Assembly: GCA_000151295.1 (NCBI GenBank)
Contig: GG745363.1
Location: 134,837 to 158,741, forward strand
DNA length: 23,905 nucleotides
Direction: 5' to 3'
DNA from: Allomyces macrogynus ATCC 38327
Lineage: Eukaryota > Blastocladiomycota > Blastocladiomycetes > Blastocladiales > Blastocladiaceae
Shown: positions 16,796 through 23,905 of the stretch, piece after piece
Numbering within the stretch: position 1 is the first letter of the stretch
How the letters are laid out: every line of letters starts with the position of its first letter
The notes under the pieces: model-generated
Told to the model about the DNA's origin: nothing
Database searches by the model: none
What the model saw: only the letters and a program-made list of their open reading frames with translations
Program-made: the position numbers and the translations under genes

Positions 16796-17435
16796 TATGG
16801 TAAGACATTTGAATTGCGACGTGAATATGAGGAATTGAATTGCGTCGTGAATGTGGTTACTGTGGCCAGTTTCCACACGCAAGCAAAATCGGTGGCGACG
16901 GACCTGCATGACAAGCTACATTTCATGTTTCCAGTCTTGCCCAGCCGCTTTGGGCGTGAGCCTGCGTGGAACAACCTCTAGTGCAGAACTTGGTGGTAGT
17001 AGCAAATATTCAAATGAGAACAATGATGGATTGTGACGTGGAAGAAAAACTCCACCAAAAGACTGCACCCAGCACACACACGCAACTTCCGGAAGACGAT
17101 GAAATTCTTGACAACTCTTGAAAATTCTGCGAACACTTAAAGGAGGTTTGCAAAGTAATGGGTAATTCTGGTGAGGTAGTGCTGGTTGCTCCGGGTCACG
17201 AAAGCGGGATTCAAACCAAAAATCATGTAACTACAGGGTTCCACGTCAAATTGTGTTCTTCCATGTCATTGACGGCGGAAGCACGCGCGCTCAACGTGCA
17301 CTTGTATAAAGCGGATGGGTTGCAGCAAATCTGTTCTTTCTCCCTTGCGCCCAGTCCTGCTTACTTTCGCCCCATCTCAACCAACCCGTCGTTCCTGTCA
17401 CTTCAGTCTGTCCAACTGGCCGATCAATCGACATC
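16796..17435. other. Upstream region of the Hsp70-like gene
   Basis: No protein gene is convincing here. GAA/TTC words cluster at 17101-17134 (GAAATTC, then TGAAAATTCTGCGAAC), which recalls a loose heat-shock element, but the spacing is off by one. A TATA box follows at 17305. Confidence 0.35.
17305..17310 (+). promoter_or_regulatory. TATAAA box of the Hsp70-like gene
   Basis: TATAAA followed by GCGG lies 131 bp before the ATG at 17436. A pyrimidine-rich tract (TGTTCTTTCTCCC at 17330-17345) lies where transcription would start, about 30 bp on. Confidence 0.4.
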
Positions 17436-19759
17436 ATGAGCTTCATGAAGCTCTTCAAGAAGGAAAAGAAGGGCAAGGACAGGGGACGAGCGGTTGTCGA
17501 CACCACTTCGCCGGCGATGCCCACCCAAACGCCTGTCATCCCACAAACGCTTCCACATCATCGAATCCTTGCCACAGACGTCCCTGTGTCCAAGGTGGCA
17601 GGTCACGGCTCTTCGAGTGATTTGCCGCGAGTGAGGTATATGGTGGTGAGTGCGCACTTTTTCTCAGCGTCCTAAAAGTGTTTTGCCAAGCTCACTTGCA
17701 CATGGGTCCGATATTCTATTTGGCAGGGAATTGATTTTGGCACGACGTTTTCGGGGTTCGCCATCCACCGCGTGCCCAATGAGATGATTGGCAAGAACCC
17801 ACGCACTTCGCTCGCGCGTAGCGATTCCAGCACGCAGATTATTGGCAACGAAGATTGGGCAGACCGGCCGGGCGACGTGCACTCGCACAAGGTGCCAACC
17901 ATCATCGCGTACCCGCACGGGGAGCGGTCGTCGATTGACCAGTGCAAATGGGGATGGTCTGCGATACAATTCAACGACACGATGACGCGGATTGAGCGCA
18001 TCAAACTCGCCCTCGAATCGACCACCCCTGAGGTGATGCGTCCTGTCGTGCCCGATGGCATGAGGCCCGTCGACATCATTTCCGACTACCTCGCGTGTCT
18101 GCGCCGGGAAATGATGCATTTTATCGCCAGCCATTTCCCAGGCGACAACGACCTGTCTGCCGACGATATGCTGATTTGCATGACGGGTACGCACGCTACA
18201 AAATTCAATTTTCTTTCCAGAACGATGGCAGTTTTCTTTCCAGAGCAATCGCAGCGGAATGCTCACACTTGGATCATTTGCCTTCGGACAGTGCCCGTTG
18301 GATGGTCGTCAAAAGCGCACCACACAATTCGCTGCGCTGCCACCAACGCTGGTCTCATCTCCAACGAGAACTCGCGGCACTTGTTGTTTTGCTACGAGCC
18401 GGAAGCGGCGGCGCTTGCATGCATTCACGAGTCGAGCTTCGAGATCAACCACAACCCCAGTTTGTTGATCGCCGATTGTGGCGGCGGCACCGTCGACATG
18501 TTTCTCGCTCGGCTCGACGCAAGCAAGGAGCTCGAGGAGCTCACGCTTGGCACAGGCAACTTCGCTGGAGCGACATCCGTCGATGCGCGGTTCAACATGT
18601 TCTTGCGCAGCAAAATCGGCATGCGCGCGTTCCACGAGTACAAGCGCTCGCTCGTGCGTCACTACGCCAAGTTGGAGCAAGAATGGGAGTCGAAAAAGCG
18701 CACGTTCAGCGGCACGCAGGACTGGCTGTTGCAGATACCAAATGCCTTGTCCAAGTACTTCCCAGCAAACAAGGTCGCCGAGCTCGAAAATCTCGAGATT
18801 CTCATTACTGCCGCTGATATGAAGTCCTTTTTTGATCCGGTCGTTGATGAAATTATCAACTTGATTTGCGACCAGCTGGAGCAAGCGCGCAACCTGGACG
18901 GCGCCAACAAGATCGAGAAGGTCGACTACCTCTACCTCGTGGGCGGGTTCGGGTCCAACCGCTACCTGCAGGACCGCATCAAGGACAACCCAGGCATCAA
19001 GGCCATGGTCGGCAGCGTCGTCTTGCTGCAGCGGCCGGAGGCGGCCGTCGTGCGAGGCGCCGTCTGGTTTTGCATCAACAGCCAGTCGATTCGGAAGCGC
19101 CGCGCGCGCCAGACGATTGGCATTGGTGTGCAACGCGAATTTGATCCAAGCCGTGACCTTAAGAGTGAAATTACGTTCCGCGATCCGGCCAACCCGAGCC
19201 GCGCGTTTGTGTCCAAGGCGGTGCTGTGCTTCTTGGCCAAGGGCGACCCCGTGTCGTCCAATGCATCCTACAAGAAGACTGGGTTCCGGGTACCCAGAGA
19301 TGGCCAACCCTCGATCGACGTGAACGTGTTTGTGTCGAACGAGGTGCCTCCGTCCGCCAAGGGCATGACCAATGTCCCAAACCCCGAACCCGCATCGAAA
19401 TGAAGGATTGCACCGCTTCTTTGGACAGATCACGATCGATCTCCGAAGACTTGCCCGCCGTCCAATGACCAACCCCCCTTCCCCATCGGGTTTCGTCACG
19501 GCCGAATTTGAGTTGTTGGTTTCGATTCGTCGATGAAAAACACGCAGCAGGAGGGGACCCAGTTTTTGAACCATGGGACCTTCCAAGTACGTGAATGAAC
19601 CGAACCTGGGCCTCGAATTCTCTGTTCCCGAAAAAAATTTGACATGCTAACTGTTACTTCTCCTCTTTTCTTCAGATTGCAGCCCAGTTTGCCAGCGGCC
19701 GCAGCTTAGATTGGGATCAAGCAGTTGTGTCGTCCAAATATCATCGACTTGGACGTTAA
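17436..19759 (+). CDS. HSPA12-like Hsp70 family ATPase, with three introns and frame breaks near the 3' end
   Basis: An actin-fold/Hsp70 ATPase of the large, divergent HSPA12 type. Exon 1 (17436-17645) encodes a basic, Pro/Thr-rich 70-residue lead. Intron 17646-17726 is followed by GIDFGTTFSGFAI, the first phosphate-binding loop (residues 71-83). Intron 18187-18291 is stop-free; removing it joins LICMT to VPVGWSSKAHHTIRCAA, the usual HSPA12 text. EPEAAAL, the second phosphate loop IADCGGGTVDMF (about 283-294) and the adenosine motif VGGFGSNRYL (440-449) follow. The frame stops at 19403, but family-like C-terminal sequence (GLHRFFGQITIDLRRL ... VTAEFELLVSIRR) continues in the next frame to 19536. 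A return to the first frame gives NTQQEGTQFLNHGTFQ, and a clean intron (19587-19675) leads to a last exon ending at 19759. The core is sure. The last 350 bp may be two sequence errors, or the last intron may lie in the 3' untranslated part. There is no ER signal, so it is probably cytosolic. Confidence 0.85.
17646..17726 (+). other. Intron 1 of the Hsp70-like gene, 81 bp
   Basis: Donor GTGAGT, acceptor TTTGGCAG, phase 0. Splicing joins RVRYMV to GIDFGTTFSG and so completes the first nucleotide-binding loop. Confidence 0.88.
18187..18291 (+). other. Intron 2 of the Hsp70-like gene, 105 bp, no stop codon
   Basis: Donor GTACGC, acceptor CTTCGGACAG. It has no in-frame stop and a length divisible by three. 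TTTTCTTTCCAG occurs twice inside it (ending 18220 and 18243), so other acceptors exist, but only the one at 18291 restores the family-like MTVPVGWSSKA. Confidence 0.78.
19587..19675 (+). other. Intron 3 of the Hsp70-like gene, 89 bp
   Basis: Donor GTACGT, branch point TGCTAAC about 25 bp before the end, acceptor CTCTTTTCTTCAG. It is the cleanest intron in the window. Whether it is in the coding part or in the 3' untranslated region depends on the frame breaks before it. Confidence 0.8.
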
Positions 19760-20338
19760 TCATGGAGCTGTCGGAGCGTTTTCAGTTGGTACGAAGCATT
19801 GCGGATGTTGTCGCCAGTTTTTCCATTTTTGATCATTGGAAGTACACAGATATTTTTTCGATTGTGTTCTGGCTGTGCTGGCTCATCGCATGCTCGTGTG
19901 GCTCCTGATGTGCTTTGCTCTGTATGTTCTCTGTCGTTGCGTCCAAGCAATTGAAGCACAAGAGGTCGTGAACACGCTCCCACAACGCATCTCTTCGGCC
20001 TCGATTCTTCCATACACTCTGAAAAAAAATTATCATAAACTGCGTCGTGAAGAAATGACATCTTGGTGCATTTTTTGGGCGTAATCACTGCGAACCCAGT
20101 GAACGTTCAACAACATCCTTTACTGAACAAAACCAACAAAAGAATGAGAAATCCGTCTCATGAGCTTCAGTGTCCGTCAGTGAGCACAATTCTCGTCACC
20201 CAAGGGAACGAGTGCTGCGGACGCGACGGTAGCCTGGGGACGAGCAGCCAGAACCATGAAAACCACAACGAAAGTGACAAATGGACTTCAAACAACAAAC
20301 TCATTCCTCCTCAATTTCCAGAAACCGTCCTGTCCGCT
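19760..20338. other. Intergenic stretch between converging genes
   Basis: It holds the 3' flanks of the Hsp70-like gene (plus) and the membrane-protein gene (minus). It is relatively AT-rich at 19800-20160. I see no gene or repeat. Confidence 0.4.
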
Positions 20339-22360
20339 TCAAATGGCGGGCAACACGTTATGCAGCCCAGTCGACACGTCCGTCATAACAACAACCGGCG
20401 AAAGCAGCGACGGCTGTCCATCAAACGTTCGGTGCACAATGCCCGGAAACATGCACGCGGCCACCACGAGTTTCTCAAAGTCGGTGGAACTGCTGTTCGT
20501 AAGCGTCGCGCCATCCTTCATGAGCGCGCCATCAAAGTCGGCTTTTGACAGTGCCGTGTACGCGGCCATCGTCATATCGGCACACCGCATCCGGCACCAG
20601 GTGGCAGCGACCGTCCTGAAAATGGCGGCCATTTTTGCGCGGCTCGCTCCGCGGTCGATCGGCACCGCGGTCCAGTCCAACTTGTCCAGCGCCGTCATGG
20701 TCACTTCGACAACCGAATCAGCCACTGGCAGGGGGACGCGTTCAGCGACACGGCCGTACGCTTGAATCATGGACTCCGCCAGCGCATCTTCGACAAGGTA
20801 GTCGAGCCAGCCCGCGATGAACTGCGCGACAACGCTCATCGCTATGGCGCGCGAGTGCGGTCGTGTCATCGCCACGCGGCCGGAAAGCGTGCCCGTCGGA
20901 AGCCATGCGGTCACGGCCAGCTGTGTCGCGCTGAAGACGGCTTGCCATTCGTCGACCATCTTCTGGTTGCTGTCGCAACTAAGCAGGTTCGACGTGGTGG
21001 GTTCCAATGACGGAATCTCGTCGACGGTGCGGTTGCCGTGCAGCTTGAATTTGGACTCGGGCAAGAAAGCAGTCAAGCGAGTCGGATAGGAGCGCGCAAT
21101 GGAAGGGAAGTGAGACTCGGAATCACTGATTCGTGGGAGGGCGGTCGATGCGACAGCAGGTCCACGGCTGCGGTCTTGTAAAAGATATGGCGGCATGGCG
21201 GAGGAAGGCGCGGGGATGGCCAGGTATGGCGGGCCGTGATTGGATGGGCCGGCGTTGCCGGCATCGGACGTGTAGGTTGGCGGCACGGAATCGAAAGACG
21301 CGTGCACAGGCTCCAGCGCAGATCCTGAAAGGTGGAACGGAGATATGAATAAAGTGAGTGTGAGTCCATGGCATCGAGAACAGAGAAACTGCAAAGCTGG
21401 CTGCGCCCTAGTACCATTCGCAGCGTGAATTTCTGTCCTTGCAAGTAAGAAGGCCTCACTGTTCCCAAAATCAGTCGGGTTCGTCAAGCGATCCGCGTAA
21501 CTCGTGCGCTTTTTCTTGTCGGAAAACCGTCTGAACACCCCAAAGAACGACGGTGTGGACGACCCCGAGTCCGGATCACTGTAACGGTGGCGATATCTCC
21601 GCAAATACAGCGCCAGGATCCCCATGCTCAACAATAAGATTGCAATGGCGGCACCGAAAAATGCACCAATGTCAAGAGTCGTGGCAGTCGTCGTGCTGTG
21701 CGAGCAACGCGAAAATTTGGTGGCCAACGCCGCATTCGTCTCAGTCGTATCCGTGACGATCACAACCGAGCACGCCATTGGTTTCGTCGCATTCAGGTTC
21801 TCGTACAAGCAGCCATGCAGCATGCCGTCCCCAAGGTCGGCCATTGTCTGCTTGACTGGCTTCATGACGAGCACGCCTTCGGGTTTCCACCATTCAGAAG
21901 CGCGGGCACGTTTATCGGAATCCGGATCAGTCCACTCGGACAAGGCGGCATTGCAGCCGGTGCAACTCGAGTTTGACGAGATGGTTTGGCTCGAACACGT
22001 CCAACTGGTCGTGCTGACCCCAGACGACGTGACATTGGTAAAGACACAGCCGACAAACGCAGCGTCTGGGTAGCTCAAGACAATTACATCAGCGGAATAG
22101 TCGGCGATGTTCAGGCCCGATACTGGTCGACGAGAACACTTCAAGCTTGCCGGGTCGGCAAGCTGCGTTGCATTTTGAGCGGGCGCGGTCGTGTTGGTCT
22201 GCTGTGGAGTTGCGGTCCCATTTATCTGCAAGGGCTGGTTGTTTCGCGACGCATTCGTGTCGGTCTGCGGCGTGGGCGGGTTGCTTGGCAGCTGGCCCCG
22301 AGGAGCGGGCGGGGGCGAATTAGGAGCGGGCGGAGGCGGATTCGAGCCGCCGTCCGTCAT
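20339..22360 (-). CDS. Single-pass membrane protein with Cys-rich outer part; intact copy
   Basis: Function unknown. The open frame has 673 codons; without the intron at 21325-21414 the protein has 643 residues. Residues 1-70 are rich in Pro, Asn, Thr and Ser, with several N-glycosylation sites. Residues 73-220 hold eight Cys (75, 105, 122, 133, 136, 184, 197, 219). A membrane helix at about 231-253 (IGAFFGAAIAILLLSMGILA) is followed by basic RRYRHRY, so the C-terminal part should face the cytosol. That part has a Pro/Ser-rich linker, then a helical domain (QKMVDEWQAVFSATQLAV, AQFIAGWLDYLVEDALAESM) ending in AACMFPGIVHRTFDGQPSLL. No signal peptide is seen after ATG 22360; a short first exon upstream may be missing. 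The layout suggests a cell-surface receptor or sensor, which is inference. A broken paralogue lies at 14242-16300. Confidence 0.75.
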   Translation of the reverse strand: MTDGGSNPPPPAPNSPPPAPRGQLPSNPPTPQTDTNASRNNQPLQINGTATPQQTNTTAPAQNATQLADPASLKCSRRPVSGLNIADYSADVIVLSYPDAAFVGCVFTNVTSSGVSTTSWTCSSQTISSNSSCTGCNAALSEWTDPDSDKRARASEWWKPEGVLVMKPVKQTMADLGDGMLHGCLYENLNATKPMACSVVIVTDTTETNAALATKFSRCSHSTTTATTLDIGAFFGAAIAILLLSMGILALYLRRYRHRYSDPDSGSSTPSFFGVFRRFSDKKKRTSYADRLTNPTDFGNSEAFLLARTEIHAANGTRAQPALQFLCSRCHGLTLTLFISPFHLSGSALEPVHASFDSVPPTYTSDAGNAGPSNHGPPYLAIPAPSSAMPPYLLQDRSRGPAVASTALPRISDSESHFPSIARSYPTRLTAFLPESKFKLHGNRTVDEIPSLEPTTSNLLSCDSNQKMVDEWQAVFSATQLAVTAWLPTGTLSGRVAMTRPHSRAIAMSVVAQFIAGWLDYLVEDALAESMIQAYGRVAERVPLPVADSVVEVTMTALDKLDWTAVPIDRGASRAKMAAIFRTVAATWCRMRCADMTMAAYTALSKADFDGALMKDGATLTNSSSTDFEKLVVAACMFPGIVHRTFDGQPSLLSPVVVMTDVSTGLHNVLPAI
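21325..21414 (-). other. Intron of the membrane-protein gene, 90 bp, no stop codon
   Basis: On the minus strand the donor is GTACTA and the acceptor is CCGTTCCACCTTTCAG. It splits the codon after base one, stays in frame and has no stop, so it hides in the open frame. The paralogue has an intron at the matching place, with the same phase and a different length and sequence. Confidence 0.72.
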
Positions 22361-23362
22361 TTTGGCACTGGCGACTTGCTGAGAACAGAAGCGCTTGTGA
22401 CTTCAGCTTGCACTGTCGAGGATGGCGCGCGGTAAGTCGATGCTGAGCGAGAGAGAGAAGCGATCGTTGGAGCATTGCGCTGCCAGATGGGGGCACTTTG
22501 AAGTGTCGTGGTTCTTGCTGCGGTTCGCTGCGTGCTGTTTGCGATGATGCCTTCCACGTCACGTTTAAGAAAGCTTCGCCGATGTCCGTTGATGCCATCC
22601 ACGTCCCAAATCAGAAGTTCGTCGGTCTGGCCATATTCTTCACGATAATTTATGGCGTTGTGCTCCGTGCTAGTCCTTCCAAACGTTACATGATCGGCGA
22701 CCAGCGGCTCCCTCTTGGCTGTTGCGGCAAATGATCATTTTCGGTCGACGTGATGGATGGCCAGAGGCCTGCTGATGCGTTAGAGCATGGTAATAACTCC
22801 GAAATTGTTTGGTTTGATCAATTTCATTCAAAGTGAACCACATCCGCATCACCACGATCCGGCAGTGAAGCAGGCGGGAACTCAGCTAACTGACGCATGA
22901 CGGAGAACGATACTGAAGCCGCAGCAACTGGACTCTCAGCGAGCTGATTGCTGTGCTCAGACTCCAAAAACATGCTGTGCGATGCAGACTTTTGGCCAAC
23001 GCCTAAGACAGCAATGTGGGCGGCAACAGAGTGTCAGCAGGTAGAAGTGAAGTACGCATACCGCCCGGAGAAACCGTTGGTCGTCTGACCTGTGCCGTGA
23101 TGGTGAGACCTCTCCATTGCTCTCAGTTCCGCGACCTGGAAGGCTTGCGTTGGGACTCTAAGGATCTGAGGAGCCGTCGCACTTCGAAAACACTTCACAA
23201 ACAACGTCTCATGTTATGGCGCACTGGACGTCGACCCAGTCAAGTTCAAGTCCATTGATTCCGCAGCAATGGTCGCCGGCGGCCGCTTCTTTTTGCCGAA
23301 TTTCCGCGGCGCCGGCTTGATTGGGTGATACGCGCCTGGGAAACATGGGCGCAGGGAGACTG
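22361..23362. other. Intergenic stretch between the membrane-protein gene and the TTLL gene
   Basis: This stretch should hold the promoter and perhaps a small first exon of the membrane-protein gene, and the 3' flank of the TTLL gene. Open frames are short and overlapping. I see no repeat or RNA gene. Confidence 0.4.
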
Positions 23363-23905
23363 TTAGCGCCAAACACCAACGGCTCCGAGAGATCGTGCGC
23401 GCAAAAAGGGAAACACACCGAGCATCGTTTCATACACACTTGCGTTGGCATGCGCAACAGGCCCATCATAGTAGACGAGGTCGAACCCGCCGACGCGCGT
23501 CCTTGGTCCGGCTTCCGACGGCGGCGGGCACCTATTTCGCATCGTGAGTCCATCTCACACTGCACTGAACACTCACCACCCCAACAGCGTAACGTACTTG
23601 CGCTCCATGTCGACCACGTCAAACATATCGTTCAACAAACCGTACTTCAAGTCGTAGTCCCACTGCGTCTCGGCCGTGAGCGAAGGCGACGCATTGATTT
23701 CGAGCAGCCACGGGCGCAGGTCCTGGTCAATCAAGATATCGTAACCGTAGAGCTCAAAGCAGTGCTTGTCGTTGATCATGATCTTGGCCACCGAGACAAG
23801 CGCGCGGATCATGAGCTCCTCGATCTGGTTGAAAGAGAGCAAGCACGGCCTCCCTCGCCGGGCCTTGGACGCAAGAAAGAAGCTTGGAGGTTGCGAATCA
23901 ACCAC
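23363..23905 (-). CDS. Tubulin-tyrosine-ligase-like protein (TTLL1/TTLL9 type), C-terminal part
   Basis: An ATP-grasp enzyme that adds glutamates to tubulin tails, usually in axonemes. The exon at 23598-23905 encodes [20 protein letters not shown], then [20 protein letters not shown] and [14 protein letters not shown]. These are the metal- and ATP-binding end of the TTL fold (the E and N of EINASPSL bind the metal). The exon ends at a GTACGT donor. The next exon (23363-23501) completes the Lys codon and encodes [20 protein letters not shown] to a TAA at 23363. The block VGGFDL after VDME is typical of TTLL1 and TTLL9. The 5' part lies beyond the window, and the first 20 or so codons here may include intron sequence. 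Confidence 0.85.
23502..23597 (-). other. Intron of the TTLL gene, 96 bp
   Basis: Donor GTACGT (minus strand, from 23597), acceptor GGACCAAG ending at 23502. The frame reads 7 codons into the intron before a TGA. Splicing joins VDMERK to TRVGGFDL, which fits the family. An alternative acceptor (AAATAG, about 23531) would add about 10 residues. Confidence 0.68.

Noticed and set aside
18309..19586. 425-codon minus-strand frame opposite the Hsp70-like gene
   Set aside because: The plus strand carries all Hsp70 nucleotide-binding motifs and good introns. The minus frame has none and runs across an intron.
19756..20088. 110-codon minus-strand frame after the Hsp70-like gene
   Set aside because: No domain, no coding-like periodicity that I can see, and it overlaps the last exon on the other strand.
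23016..23110. Possible tRNA-like stretch
   Set aside because: I could not form an acceptor stem or a T-loop with the usual GTTC...C pattern.

Overview
The window looks like a piece of a nuclear eukaryotic genome. Genes are interrupted by short GT-AG introns (about 78-115 bp, donors mostly GTACGT or GTGAGT, one with a textbook TGCTAAC branch point). Products include a tubulin-tyrosine-ligase-like enzyme, an HSPA12-type Hsp70 and a single-pass surface-type membrane protein. A TTLL1/TTLL9-like enzyme usually goes with cilia or flagella, so a zoosporic organism such as a chytrid-like fungus or a flagellated protist is my best guess. That is inference only. A run of about 134 N (11702-11835) and several frame breaks in otherwise good genes show that this is a scaffolded draft, so some breaks may be sequence errors.

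Region 1 (1 to about 5230, all on the minus strand) is the exciting part. It is a compact, virus-like mobile element cut by the left edge of the window. In transcription order it has (i) an archaeo-eukaryotic-type primase fused to a superfamily 2 helicase of the herpes origin-binding-protein type, (ii) a tyrosine recombinase with a coiled-coil and acidic repeat front end, and (iii) the start of a retrovirus-type (rve/DDE) integrase that runs off the window. The first two genes are each preceded by the same roughly 100-bp upstream module with two TTTAAA boxes. The gene set resembles polinton-like viruses and virophages, but two different integration enzymes side by side are unusual.

Region 2 (about 5230-6350) has no convincing gene. 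It holds tandem repeats, an inverted-repeat hairpin present twice, and a perfect 24-bp palindrome.

Region 3 (6352-8844, plus strand) encodes a fusion of a DEDD exonuclease-like domain with a Ycf45/SpoIIIAA-type P-loop ATPase. One intron falls inside the Walker A threonine codon.

Region 4 (about 8850-16800, mostly minus strand) is a graveyard or badly sequenced stretch. It holds an F-box/LRR-like gene with many frame breaks, unrecognised coding fragments next to the N gap, and a broken copy of a membrane protein. The intact paralogue of that protein lies at 20339-22360.

Region 5 (17305-23905) holds the Hsp70-like gene (plus), the intact membrane protein (minus), and the 3' end of the TTLL gene (minus), whose last short exon I could place by frame and motif. 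I see no tRNA, rRNA or CRISPR array.
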